NCBI GenBank assembly: GCA_039707465.1
Contig: CM077645.1
Coordinates: 142,229,503 to 142,293,502 of the forward strand
DNA: 64,000 bases
Direction of reading: 5' to 3'
Source of the DNA: Rhabdophis nuchalis
Lineage: Eukaryota; Chordata; Lepidosauria; Squamata; Natricidae
Shown: in pieces, positions 32,805 through 44,055 of the stretch
Layout: the number at the start of each line of letters is the position of its first letter
Numbering within the stretch: position 1 is the stretch's first letter
Notes under the pieces: model-generated
The model's input: only the letters and a program-made list of their open reading frames with translations
The model's database searches: none
What the model was told of the DNA's origin: nothing
Program-made: the position numbers and the translations under genes

Positions 32805-34529
32805 GATGCATGTGTGAAGAAGGGCCCACATTTTTTATTAAGAGAGTAGCATCCATATTCCAGACAAAATTAGCTAGTCAAACTGCACAGGCTATATTGT
32901 TAGTGAAGTAAAGTGTTTTAATTTGATTCAAATACTGCTTCTTATAATGGTCTTTGTCAACATGTAAAAAAGAATAATTCCGGATAAGCCTTGTTTATCA
33001 ATTTCCAATTTTATCAATAAGTGCGAAGCACTGCAAATAATCTGGACACTCCGTTCCATTGTGCCAATATAAAACAATTGTGACTCTATCCGTGTTTCTC
33101 ATAGGAACTGAGTTATCCAATGCCCAGCTCTCTGTCTGCAAAAGATAATCATAGTTCCCTTTTATTCTGATGTCAGTCCCCCTTGGCCATTGAATCACCA
33201 TAATCTACTTAATGCTTGCCCAGCAGTCTCAGCACCTGCTCAGAGGATCGGGTGTCATGTACACAAGTGCACGCAATCTGCCAGCTGCAATTAGCTTCCC
33301 CTTGTAAAAGGGCCTCCCCATCATACTTGTGCTTAAGTTGAAAAATGCTCTCTCGCTCTCTCTCTCTCGCTCTCACTCTCACACACACACACACACAGTT
33401 CAACTCCATGTAGTTGGCTGTAAATATATATGCCTTGCCATGGCCCACTTAGGTGGAGACTGGTCATGGGGTTATTGATTTTCTGTCTCATAAGAGAGAA
33501 GAAGTCACCCTTTCTGCTATAAAGAAGTGACACTAATAGATGCTCTGAGGCTGTGACTTCCTAACAAGTCTGACTTAGCTGCCAGCTCTGTTCATGTCTT
33601 ACAATTGTGATTTGCAAGTCTAGACTCCTCCCCCCCCACACACACACACATTTTCACCACCACCAAGATATGTAAAAAATACCAGAAAGCCAGAATTCCT
33701 GGTCTCAGATCCTTGAGCTTTGTAGTAGGGCCATGAACCTTGCTATTAGAATGGGAATGATGCTAGGACAAAGGGCTAACTAGCAACACTCTGTTTTCAG
33801 TTAAAATACAGAGTATGGACAACCAAGAAGCATTCATTTCCACCTTTTCACTCAGAACTATGTGTGAATATTTGAGTACACACAGGTTTTCGGTTTCCAA
33901 GGTTCCAGTTTTCCCAATGCTTAAATAAACAAAGGGATACACATGTGCACAATGTACTATTTCAAATGCCTATTTTTTTTCCAAAGTACAAACAAGAAAA
34001 CATTGGCAGGGGGGATTTTGAAAGGGGAAATAGTGATAACTGGATATTTCCAGAAATCTGACAAAAACTCTGTGTGTTTGTGTGTGTGTGTGGTGTGTGT
34101 GTGTGTGTGTGTGTGCGCACATGCACATTTGCCTAGGGCCATAACTGGAATCTTGAACAGAAGCGCTTCCTGCTTATATATTCATTAACATATCAAAGAC
34201 ACAGAACAAGGAACAGAATTTCACCAGTGAAAGATACAGTAATGCTACTGCAGACTTTATTATGACTGGCAGGAGTTGCTAACACTTTCGTGCAGTAAAT
34301 CCAGTTCTCATCTTGGTGTTGTCCTCATAGAAGTGAATATCTGCCGTTCATAGTAGGGGTGGGGGTGGGGGAGAAACAATGTGTTAAACCTTAAGAGACT
34401 GAGTTGGGAAGTTCAGTAACCACTGAAAAAGATCTTCTGACAGTCTCTAACGTTGTATTGTGCATATTCATAACACACAGGTAGCAGTATTCTTCTTTAC
34501 AATTGTAAGCGAGACAGTACTACTGTTAC
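32805..34529. other. unique sequence with dinucleotide microsatellites
   Basis: No gene seen. Microsatellites: (CT)n(CA)n at 33349-33397, (CA)n at 33631-33650 and (TG)n at 34071-34117. Short frames across them are artefacts of the repeats. Confidence 0.5.
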
Positions 34530-34905
34530 TTAAGTTACCATTCCAAGGCACTGAGAAATGCCATTCTAAATTACAATGGTACTGAAGTAACCGTTCCAAG
34601 TTACATTATAAATGACAATTTTTCACACTTTTTATCATTGCAGCATCCCTGTGGCCATGTGACCAAAATTCAGATGCTTGACAACTGACTCACATTTATA
34701 ACCATTGCAGTGTCCAGGGTCATGTGATCACCTTTTGTCATGCAAAGTCAATGTGAGAGCCCAATTCATTTAATAACTATGTTACTAATTTAACAACTGC
34801 AGTGATTCACTTAATAACTGTGGCAAGAAAGGTCAGAAAATGGGGCAAATTCACTTAACAATTTAGCAACAAAAATTTTTGTGGTCTTAAGTAGAGGACT
34901 AGCTG
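34530..34905. mobile_element. terminal-inverted-repeat element, opposite orientation to 10084-10405
   Basis: GCAGCATCCCTGTGGCCATG, CAGTGTCCAGGGTCATG, CAACTGCAGTGATTCAC and GTAGAGGACTAGCTG occur in the reverse order and complement of the copy at 10084-10405, and match 54239-55289. The right end at 34905 is followed by TA. Non-coding. Confidence 0.65.
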
Positions 34906-35049
34906 TATAATGTATTCCAAGATTCCTCATCAAACGATCCTACTCAAAGTGAAGAAAAGTGACAAGTACAGTATTTATGGTCATTGAACCCAGAGTATGA
35001 TTTATAAAGTTTATAAATGATTGGAATGATAGAGTTGAGGGGATATTTA

Positions 35050-36752
35050 TCCAGGATGGATATAGGAAACTACAGAAGTATCAGCCTGACCTCAATATGA
35101 GGGAATACCAGGGAAGATTCTGGAAAAGATAATCAAGCAATGAATTAGTGAACACCTAGAAGTAAACAAAGTAATATCCAAAAGCCAACATGGGTTTGTC
35201 AAAAACAGATCATGCCAGACTAATCTTACTGCATTCTTTGACAGAGTGACAAAATTAGTGGACCAGAGGAAGGGCGGCGATATAATTTATTTGGATTTCA
35301 ATAAGGCATTCGATAAAGTAGACCATAACCTACTACTAGATAAAGTAGTGTGTTTCCCCCAAAATAAGACAGGGTCTTATTTTCTTTTGACTCACAAAAT
35401 ATGGCTTGGGCCTTATTATCAGGGGAGGGCTTATTGTTTTGGGTTGCCAGGCAGCTGCTCTCTTGCTAGCGGGATCCCAAAGAGCCAGGCACAGCCTTAG
35501 GGTTGAATGGCTGGGTTGCACTGTCACAGCAGCAACACAGCAGCCATGAGGTGACCATGTTTGCAAGCAGCCGCCTGGCAACCCCCCTTTCCAGCTGGGC
35601 ATTCACTGAGCTAGGGGCATCGCCAAGCCGCGGGAGCACCTGTGCACCGTCCTGCAGCTCGGCGATGCCCCTAGGTCAGTGAGTGGAGCTCTGCATGGCT
35701 GGAGAGGAGGGTTGCACAAGCGGCTTTTCCTCTCCCTGCTTGTGCAACTCTCAGGCTCACAATGCGCTTGCCTAATTCTACCTACAGAGCCAGGGCATCT
35801 CCGCTGCTGCCGCCGCCCACCACATGGCTTTTTCTGTGGCTTCCAAAGCACAGAGGTAGGATGCCAAGTCTTCCGCACTCAACATGTAGTCCTCAATGGA
35901 ACTGCATCTACATGGAGAGAAGTATGCAGTGGAGTACCCTAAAGCTCCATTTTAGGCCCAATACTCTTCAACATCTTCATCAATGACACCAAGCTGGCAT
36001 GAATAGCCAACACTCCAAAATATAGGGTTAAGATACAGAAGGATCTTGATAAACTTCAACTTTGGGCACTATCTAACAAAATGAAATTTAATGGTGAAAA
36101 AAGTAAGGTTCTACATTTAGGCAAGAAAAACAAAATGCACAGGTACAGTATAGTGGTACCTTGCTCAATAGTAGTAACTGTGAGAGGAATCTTGGAATCC
36201 TAGTGGACAGTCATTTAAATATGAGACAGCAGTGCGCAGCAGCTGCCAAAAAAGCCAACACAGTTCTAGGCTACATAAACAGAGGGATAGAATCAAGATC
36301 ACGTGAAGTGTTAATACCACTTTATAATGCCTTGGTAAGGCCACACTTGGAATACTGCATACAGTTTTGGTCGCCACAATGTAGAAAAGATGTGGAGACT
36401 CTGGAAAAAATGCAGAGAAGAGCAACCAGGATGATTAGGGGACTGGAGACTAAAACATATGAACAGTTGCAGGAACTGGGTATGTCTAGTTTAATAAAAA
36501 GAAGGACCAGGGGAGACATGATAGCAGTGTTCCAATATCTTAGGGGTTGCCGCAAAGAAGAGGGAGTCAAGCTATTCTCCAAAGCACCTGAGGATAGGAC
36601 AAGAAGCAATGGGTGGAAACTAATCAAGGAGAGAAGCAACTTAGATGTTGGATAATCATTTGTCTGAAGTGGTGTAGGGTTTCCTGCCTAGCCAGGGGGT
36701 TGGACTAGAAGACCTCCAAGGTCCCTTCCAACTCTGCTATTCTATTCTATTG
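35050..36752 (+). mobile_element. CR1-type LINE, ORF2 RT and C-terminus, with a nested insert
   Basis: The plus strand reads SKSQHGFVKNRSCQTNL, VTKLVDQRKGGDIIYLDFNK and AFDKVDHNLLLDKV up to 35347. After a 0.5-kb interruption it resumes HVVLNGTASTWREVCSGVP at 35881, GILVDSHLNM, EYCIQFWSPQCRKDVETLE, RRTRGDMIAVFQYLRGC, ending in the CR1 3' end and an (ATTCT) tail near 36730-36752. Lesions: the catalytic FADD segment is deleted (NIFIND joins directly to TKLA near 35985), a premature stop follows CSGVP, and about 110 bp are missing between ERSNL and the 3' end at 36645. Cannot be active. Confidence 0.88.
35349..35866. mobile_element. unclassified GC-rich insert inside CR1
   Basis: Breaks CR1 coding homology and replaces about 60 nt of it. 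The left end contains CCCAAAATAAGAC followed at once by GTCTTATTTT, an inverted repeat, and AATATGGCTTGGGCCTTATT. The centre has an inverted repeat CACTGAGCTAGGGGCATCGCC / GGCGATGCCCCTAGGTCAGTG (35607-35682). No coding frame of its own and no clear target duplication. The opening phrase resembles a dispersed vertebrate DNA-transposon family, but I cannot name it. Confidence 0.55.
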
Positions 36753-37024
36753 TAAGAGCACATATGACAGTGCACTCAGAGATAATTATAACATATAAAA
36801 TTGTTACAAATAGTAACAGAAAAAAGGTATCCAAAGTTAATTTTAATCACCTTCATTTTTTAATACGATTGTCTCCTTATTACTTTCTCCCTTATTTTCC
36901 TTGCCTCTTTTGGTTTTGGATTAGAATTACTACTAGTTGTGAAACTCCGTGAAGTGGTTTGATGATGCATTAAATACAAGCTTAGACTAAATAGTATGCC
37001 CCCTTCCAGTATTTTGTAACCTAT

Positions 37025-37485
37025 GATATTGCATAAAGACAATAATAGCAATGTACAAATCGGACAAGATCCAATTAACTTGATTTGAAAAATGAATTTG
37101 ATTCCATTTTAAATTGCAATTTGAACTGAAGATTGGGATCAATTTCATTTGAATAATTTAAATTGGTCAATCAAACTGATTAAACAAAAAGGTTTCTGCA
37201 CATTTATAAGAATCCGTTGCATTTTCAAAGAGGCTTGAAAGAACCTGATTTGATTCAATGTACCAAAATGGATTTAGTAAGTCATTCTGAGGATTCAATT
37301 TGAAGGAGTGATTTGATTGAAAGTCTTTTAAAACGAATCATAAGACTGAAATTGTGCAAGCCCTTTATAAACATATTAACTCAGAAGTGCAACAAATATA
37401 GGTGCATCTGGAAAACAACATCGTTTGAAACACAGAGCCTGCCATATGTGATTACTACAGCTCTTCTACATTACAGTACTCAGGA
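37025..37485. repeat. direct repeat A, left copy (~465 bp) flanking a LINE
   Basis: Begins GATATTGCATAAAGACAAT and ends ACAGTACTCAGGA. Matches 38859-39334 along its whole length with about 90% identity by eye. The LINE at 37495-38857 lies exactly between the two copies. Content is AT-rich with many GATTTGATT / AATTTGAA words and no coding frame. Confidence 0.9.
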
Positions 37486-37494
37486 TCTATAAGC

Positions 37495-38857
37495 TGAAGA
37501 TGATGCTGTTAATATGACTCTGCATTACATCCTACAACATCTGAATCTCCAAAGACCTATGAAAGGGTACTCTTTGTAGACTTCAGATCAGCATTCAATA
37601 CCATCATTCATCATCATACCAGATATTCTTCTAACTAAACTAAATCAGCTAACTGTACCTGATCACACTTGTAAATGGGATCATAAGCTTCCTAACAGAC
37701 AGGAAGCAGCAGGTGAAACTAGGCAAAATCACATCTGATACCTGTACAATTAGCACAGGAGCCTCCCAAGCTGTGTGCTCTCTCCACTTTTTTCTCTCTA
37801 TGTACCAATGATTGCATCTCAAAAGGTCCCTCTGTTAAAGTACTGAGGTTTGCAGATGATACAACAGTGATTGGTCTCATTCGATACAACGATGAAACTT
37901 CATACAGATGGGAGGTTGAACGGCTAGCCTTGAGATGCAACCAGAACAATTTTGAACTAAATACACTCAAAACTGTAGAAATGGTGGTAGATTTTAGGAG
38001 AAACCCTCCTGTACTACCAACCCTTACAATACTAGACAACACATTATCAACAGTAGACTCCTTCAAGTTTCTAGGTTCTATAACATCTCAAGACTTAAAA
38101 TGGATACCTAGCATCAAAAACATCATCAAAACAGCACAATGTTCTTTCTGCACCAATTCAGGCAGCCCAAAGAGCTGCTGATTCAGTTCTACAGAGGGAT
38201 TATTGAGTCTGTCATCAGCACCTCCATAACTGTCTGGTTTGGCTCTGCAACCAAACAAGGCAAACAGAGACTTCAACGGATAATTAGAACTGAAGTAAAA
38301 ACAATTGCTACCAATCTGCCTTCTATTGAGGACCTGTATATTGCACAAGTCAAAAAGAGGCTGTGAAAATATCTACAGACCCCTCACATCCTGGACATAA
38401 ATTGTTTCAACTTCTACTCTCAAAATGATGCTATAGTGCTCTGCACACCAGAACAAGAAGACACAAGGACAGTTTTTTTCCCAAATGCCATCACTTTGCT
38501 AAACAACTAATTCCCACAACACTGTCAAATTATCTACTAAGACTGCATTACTATTGTTCTTCTCATCGTTACTAGTAGCTACCCATTTATGGCAATATAC
38601 TTGTTGCTTGTATCTTTAAAACTTATATTGTTTTTATTGTTTCCTGGTGTGATTTGATTGCTTATTGGTATCCTATGACTATCACTAAGTGTTGTATCTT
38701 ATGATTCTTGACAAATACATTTTATTTTTTCATTACGTACACTGAGAGCAAATGCCCCAAAGACAAATTCCTTGCGTGTCCAATCACACTTGGCCAATAA
38801 AGAATTCTATTCTATTCTATTCTATTCTATTCTATCCTATCCTATTCGATTCTATTC
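37495..38857 (+). mobile_element. LINE of the Jockey superfamily (CR1/L2-like) with ATTCT tail
   Basis: Plus-strand blocks: MTLHYILQHLN, VDFRSAFNTIIHH (RT motif A), a degenerate LLKYxGLQMIQQ equivalent of the FADDTT catalytic motif near 37850, IGLIRYNDETSYRWEVERL, NNFELNTLKTVEMVVDFRRN, FFLHQFRQPKELLIQFYRGI, IESVISTSITVWFGSATKQG and LPSIEDLYIAQVKKRL. The 3' UTR has ACAAATTCCTTGCGTGTCC, CACTTGGCCAATAAAG and then (ATTCT)n from 38803. Frameshifts and stops throughout. The tail repeat fits snake CR1-type LINEs known for seeding ATTCT/AGAAT microsatellites; the clade call is from family knowledge. Confidence 0.82.
38803..38857. repeat. (ATTCT)n microsatellite, LINE tail
   Basis: About ten ATTCT units with a few point changes (ATCCT, ATTCG), joined to the CCAATAAAG end of the LINE and ending exactly where direct repeat A' begins. 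Confidence 0.95.
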
Positions 38858-38858
38858 T

Positions 38859-39334
38859 GATATTGCACAAAGACAATGAACAGTAATGTGCAAATTGGAC
38901 AAAATCCAATTTGCATCATTAACTTGATTTGAAAAATGGATTTGATTCCATTTTAAATTGCAATTTGAACTGAAGAGTGGGGTCGATTTGATTTCAATAA
39001 TTTAAATTGGTCAATCAAACTGATTAAACAAAAAGACTTCTGCACATGGGTAAGAATCCATTACATTTTCAAAGAGGCTTGAAATAACCTGATTTGATTC
39101 AATGTACTGAAATGGATTTAGTAAGTCATTCTGAGGATTCAATTTGAAGGAGTGATTTGATTGAAAGTCTTTTAAAATGAATCATCAGACTGAAATTGTG
39201 CAAGCCCTTTATGAACATATTAACTCAGAAGTGCCACAAATATACAGTAGGTGCATCTGGAAAACAATATGGTTTGAAACTTGGAGGCTGCCATACGTGA
39301 TTACTACAGCTCTGCTACATTACAGTACACAGGA
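38859..39334. repeat. direct repeat A', right copy
   Basis: Right-hand copy of the 37025-37485 repeat, same orientation, starting at GATATTGCACAAAGACAAT immediately after the LINE tail and ending ACAGTACACAGGA. It differs from the left copy at about 40 positions plus short indels. The first Gypsy element inserted 28 bp beyond its end. Confidence 0.9.
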
Positions 39335-39362
39335 CTGCGTTTGGGTGATGCCAACTGGAAAT

Positions 39363-39665
39363 TGTTGGATTAGACAAAGGATTCCGACTCAGGCATGGTC
39401 AAACAACAGGAACATTTATTCACAACTATTTACAAGACACTAGGATCATTACTGGCAAGGTTTCCCTGTCTGACTACTGCTTATATACAGCTTTAAGACA
39501 GGAAACCTTTTAGCAAGCAAGCTGCAACATTGTATCTATTTTCTAGACAGAATCCGGCCAGCTGCGTCTTAGCCAATCAGACGCAGCTGCCGGCTCCGTT
39601 CCGGAATGCGGTGACTCAGAGTTTACCAGACTTGCTGGCTCTGTCGTAGACCTGAGGACTTAACA
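39363..39665 (-). repeat. Gypsy-1 3' LTR (303 bp)
   Basis: On the minus strand starts TGTTAAGTCC and ends TAATCCAACA. Contains TATATAAG and AATAAA in the expected order. TATA lies between GGTTTCCTGTCT and AGACAGGGAAACC inverted repeats (39459-39507). An ATTGGCT CCAAT-type box lies in the loop of an 11-bp perfect stem (39559-39589). Confidence 0.95.
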
Positions 39666-42604
39666 CTCCTTCCCCCATAGTCAGTGCGCATGTGTCCAGT
39701 CTCTCTGTCCATCAAAGTGTAAGCGCAGGCGTACTCGTCCAAATAGGCGGGGCGATGTCGTACCCGCCCCGAATGCCTCAGTTGCTGCGGAGAGCTCGAC
39801 GAGGTAAGCAGTTCCTGGGGAAGCTCCTCCCTGCGGGGAGTGGAGCTTCCACTTACGTCACCGTGGCCTGCCCTCGGAAGTGGAGTCGGCGTGGCTGGTA
39901 CCGGCGATAATGGTAAGTCCGGGCGAGGGGGCGTGGCTACAGGGTTTGAGGTTCTTGAAGGTTGCTGGCAGGCAGCGGCTTGATAGGGAGGGCCTCCGAG
40001 AGGAGAGGCCCACAATTCCGTGTCGGCTTGAGTGGAGTAGTCCGGGGGGGTTCTGCACGGGGTGTCAGATGAGGAGAGGCCTGGACTGGCAAAGGCCTCT
40101 GAAGTTACAATCTGCGGTTCGGCTTGAACAGGCAACAACGGTCCAACGGGGGCCAACGGGCAGGAACGTCCTGGTGTGGCGAAGGGAAGGCCGTCTCTGG
40201 CAGGCGGCGTCTTAGTTGATCCAGGTGCCGCCGCCACTCGGATCCATCGCGTAGGCCGACCCTGTAAGAACAGGGGCCGGTTAAGTCCAAGACGGTTGCG
40301 GGAACCCATCTCGGCTCCCCTGAGAAGTTCCTTGCCCAGACTAGGTCCCCAGTTTTAAACAAGTGAGGGGAGGGGGCCTGCAGGTTGCTCCTCTGCACCC
40401 CGTCGTAATCGGGGTGCAGTCTGTCCAGGGTGGTCTGCAAGCGACGACCCATCAAGAGCTCCGCGGGGCTTTTCCCTGTGGCCGGGCAAGGTGTGACATG
40501 CTGTCCCAAGAGGTACGCAGCCACCCGCTTCCTTGGCCGAGCGGACAGCTCGTTCCGCACGTCCATTAGACGCCGGGTGATAAGGGGCAACCGGCGCGTG
40601 GCGGATCCCTTGGGTGGCCAGAAAGTCCAAGAAGGTGGAGGACTGAAATTGGGGTCCGTTGTCAGACACAATGACGTCCGGCAACCCGTGTGTGGCAAAC
40701 AGGCGGCGCAATGCTCGCACGGTGCTCTCCGCTGTGGTGGAAGCCATGATAATCACCTCCACCCAGCGGGAGAACGCATCCACTGCAACAAGGAAATTCT
40801 GGCCATGGAAGGGACCCGCGAAGTCCAAGTGAAGCCGGGACCACGGGCTCCTGGGAATATCCCACTCCCTCGATGGGGAGACCGGCGGGGCAGGGCAGGA
40901 AGATTGGCAGATGGGGCAGGCGGCCACCCAATCCGCCACTTCAGCATCCATGCCAGGCCACCAGACATAGCTCCGGGCCAATGCCTTCATGCGGACTATG
41001 CCTGGGTGATTGGTATGGAGCGACTGAAGGACCATGTGTCTCAGGGGGAAGGGAACGATGACCCGATCTCCCCAACACAAGCACCCACAATGGAGCGAGA
41101 GCTCCATTTGGCGTGACTTGTAAGGCCGAAACTCTTCGGCCACGCTGCCCGAAGGCCACCCCCTCAGCACCCAACGGCAAACCTGGGCGAGGACGGGGTC
41201 TGCGCGGGTGTGAGCGGCGACGGCGGATGAGGATAAGGGCAAGTCCGACTCCGCCACCATCAGGACGGAGAGGGCAGGCACGGGGGCCGGATCCGTCCCC
41301 GGAAGAGGGCAGCGGCTTAGGGCATCGGCATGCCCTATCTGCTTGCCAGGACGGTATAGCAGCGTATAGTCATACGCTGCTAGGAACTCCGTCCAACGGG
41401 TCATCCTGGGAGAAAGGATGGGGGGGGTCGGACGGTCACCGGCCAACAGCCCAAGGAGCGGCTTGTGGTCTGTGATGACTGAAAAGGTCCACCCATAGAG
41501 GTAATTGTGAAACTTCTTAATCCCGGACACTACAGCCAAAGCCTCCTTGTCGATTTGGCTGTAGTTTCTCTCAGTTTGAGACATTGTCCGGGAGTAAAAA
41601 GCAATGGGGGCTTCTGAACCGTCCGGAAGGACGTGGCTCAGGACAGCCCCCAGGCCGTAAGGGGAGGCATCGCATGCAAGCGTCAGAGGAAGCCTGTCAT
41701 GGTACTGGACTAGTACCGCGTCTGACGTGAGCATGGCTTTGACGGCCACGAACGCATGTGCTTCATGGCTGCCCCAGCGCCAGGCCGCAGATCGGTCGAG
41801 CAACCGATGCAGCGGCTCGGCTAACGATGCCTTGTGGGGAATAAAAGGCGCATAAAAATTCAAAAGGCCGAGGAATGCCTGCAGCTCCGTTTTGGAGGCA
41901 GGAGTGGGGGCCTTTTGGATGGCCTCGACCTTTGAGGGGGTCGGGTGAATTCCTTGGGCATCAATCATGAAGCCCAGGAATTTCACCCTCGGCGCAGCAA
42001 ATGTGCATTTGCTGCGCTTCAATTTTAAACCCGTGCCCCTGAAAATTCTGAGGACCTTCCGCAACGTCTTGGCGAGTTCTGATATTGCTGGAAGCAGCAA
42101 TCAGGACATCGTCAAAGTACGGCACAACTCCAGGGAGCCCATGGAGCAGTCGCTCCATGAGGCTCTGGAAGATCCCCGGGGCCACGGACACACCGAATTG
42201 GAGGCGGCGACAGCGGAAAGCCCCACGGTGGGTGACGATGGTCTGCGCCTCCGCAGCCTCGTTGTCCACCGGGAGCTGTTGGTAGGCCTGCGCCATATCC
42301 AGTTTCGAGAACACGCGTCCCTGCCCCAATGAGTGGAGCAGGTCCTGTACTACCGGAACCGGGTATGGGTTCGCCTGAAGCCCGAGGTTGATCGTCGACT
42401 TATAGTCGGCGCAGATCCTCACGGACCCGTCGGGCTTAATGGGGACCACAATCGGGGTCTCCCATTTCGCCTGATCGACGGGTTCGAGCATGCCCTGTGC
42501 CACTAATCGATCTAATTCCGCTTCAACCTTGGGCTTTAGTGCGAATGGCAGCCTGCGGGCCTTCAAGCGGACAGGAGCGACCTGAGGGTCTAGGTTCAGG
42601 GAAA
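39623..42604 (-). pseudogene. Gypsy-1 pol (RT, RNase H, integrase), broken by frameshifts
   Basis: Order on the minus strand: RT palm with KWETPIVVPIKPDGSVRIC, FSKLDMAQAYQQLPVD and the catalytic YFDDVLIA (about 42115-42140). A one-base shift follows near 42100. The next open stretch (42100-40355) has RNase H (LACDASPYGLGAVLSH, QIDKEALAVVSGIK, ITDHKPLLGLL), the HHCC integrase zinc region (HTNHPGIVRMKALARSY, ACPICQSSC) and integrase core aspartates (HLDFAGPF, VSDNGPQF) and glutamate (GRAERAVRSAKEA). A shift near 40540 leads to the GPCSYRV module (about 40240-40290), and another near 40150 to a C-terminal tail that reads through the polypurine tract into the LTR, stopping at 39623. No chromodomain recognised. 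Cannot yield a full Pol protein as written. Confidence 0.9.
39666..39676 (-). promoter_or_regulatory. Gypsy-1 polypurine tract
   Basis: GGGGGAAGGAG on the minus strand directly before the 3' LTR, the plus-strand primer site for reverse transcription. Confidence 0.85.
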
Positions 42605-43960
42605 CTGAACCCTATACGTTCCTAGGCTGCCATCAAAGACGTCGCCGAACTCTTTGAGTACGGCGTCTACCGGAGAACTGGCGGGCACGCTGTTCACTCC
42701 TTGGACTGACAGTCCCAAGGCTGGGAACCAGTCCAGTCCGATCAAGGCAGCTAGGGAATTGGCCACTACCAGGACGGGAAGGGACCCATGGAAAGGGCCG
42801 TAGTCTACCCTAACCCTGTGCTGCCCTAGAATGGGAATGGCCGAGCCCTGATAATCTTTTAGGACAGTTGTCGCAGGGGTGAGGTCCTGCTTACGGAGTC
42901 TTGGGCACAACTTAGCTAAGTGTGCCCACGAAATGAGAGATCTAAAGGACCCAGAGTCTACTTCCATCTTGACTCCCACCCCCTCTACACAAACCACCGT
43001 GGTCAGTCTCGTACTCTCTGCCAGGTCGTAGTTCAGAGCTGGGGGCATCTCTGACAGCGCGAAGAAGTCCGTCGGCTGTGGCTGGCGGCGTCTCGTCCGT
43101 TTCTGAGCCGCTTGTTGTCCAGTCGGAGAGGCTCTGGAGGCAGCGGCTAGAGCTGTCGCTGTGGCGGCGGCACGGCACACGGCCGCCAGGTGTCCTTTTC
43201 TGCCGCATCGACGGCATACGGATGCCTTGAAGGGGCAGTCGGGTCTCTGGTGTGCACCTCCGCAACCCAGGCAGGCCCCGGTCTTTGGCTGGGGCATAAA
43301 TGAGTGGTTGGGCTGGCGTCCAGTCACCCTCATGCATTCCCCTTGTTCCTCTTCGTACATCTCGTCTAGCGGGGCTATCTCGTCCACCAAACAAGCTCGC
43401 GGTGTGGGGAAGAGAGGAGGGTGTGCACGGCCCATGTCAGACGTTGATATTTCTGACAATTCCGCCGCGCGGGCTTCTTCCACCACTTGCTCTAGAGTCA
43501 ACACAGTTTTGGAGAGCAAGCGGCGTTTGAGGCGGATGTCTTTCACGCCACATATGAATTGTTCCAGCAGTGATTCCTCCAGGAAGGCTGCGGGGAATTC
43601 ACACGGAATCGCGGTGGCTCTTAATTTTTGTAGGAATTCGGCCACCGATTGTTTTGGTTGTTGCACACATTTTCTGAATGCATAGCGGTGCGCTATGCGT
43701 GAGGGCACGGGTGCATAGTGTGCCCTCAGGCGGCCGAGGAGGTCGTCCCACGGAACTTCGTGCACAGCTGCTGGGGCTGCGATGGTCGGCGCGGTGGCGA
43801 ACAATTCCGGGCCGCCGCACTGGAGGAAAAGGCTCAGCTTCCTGGCTGGTGCTAGCTCGCCGTAATCGTTTGCTATCAGGAAGCACTCAAAGCGAGCTAA
43901 GAAGGAAGCCCATTGCTCCTTCATCGGGTCGAACGGAGCGAACGGTGGCATTGTCGCCAT
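42596..43960 (-). pseudogene. Gypsy-1 gag-protease ORF
   Basis: Open from 44029, but the likely start is the ATG at 43960, in CACCATGG context and aligned with the Gypsy-2 start. A capsid-like region covers WASFLARFECFLIANDYGEL to about LTLEQVVEEARAAEL. Two zinc knuckles follow: CLGCGGAHQRPDC (CX2CX3HX4C) and CRRCGRKGHLAAVC (CX2CX4HX4C). The aspartic protease is next, with VDSGS as active-site motif and ALIGLDW near its end. The frame stops at 42596 just before the conserved junction with RT, where the neighbouring pol frame is offset; Gypsy-2 is also shifted close to this junction, so a programmed shift cannot be wholly excluded. Gag forms particles and binds RNA; protease matures Gag-Pol. 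Confidence 0.88.
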
Positions 43961-44034
43961 GGTGAGGCTGTGGTGGGTGCTTTGCACTCGGACAGTCGAC
44001 GCTTCGTTCCCCATTGTGTCTAGTGACAAGGCCT

Positions 44035-44054
44035 GAATCCCACCTTCGTCGCCA
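44035..44054 (-). promoter_or_regulatory. Gypsy-1 primer-binding site
   Basis: One base after the 5' LTR the minus strand reads TGGCGACGAAGGTGGGATTC, which agrees with the complement of the 3' end of vertebrate tRNA-Ser(GCU) at about 18 of 20 positions as I recall that tRNA. Confidence 0.7.
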
Positions 44055-44055
44055 G

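Noticed and set aside
35603..35986. Overlapping frames on both strands in the CR1 insert as a host gene
   Set aside because: The GC-rich non-coding insert leaves several frames open by chance; no motif, and the frames cross the insert/CR1 junction.
40430..41116. 228-aa plus-strand frame inside Gypsy-1
   Set aside because: Antisense shadow of the GC-rich pol; the minus-strand frame has the conserved RNase H and integrase motifs.
39623..42604. Envelope gene or chromodomain in the Gypsy elements
   Set aside because: After integrase both elements have only a Pro-rich tail of modest length, with no signal peptide, transmembrane segment or chromodomain pattern.
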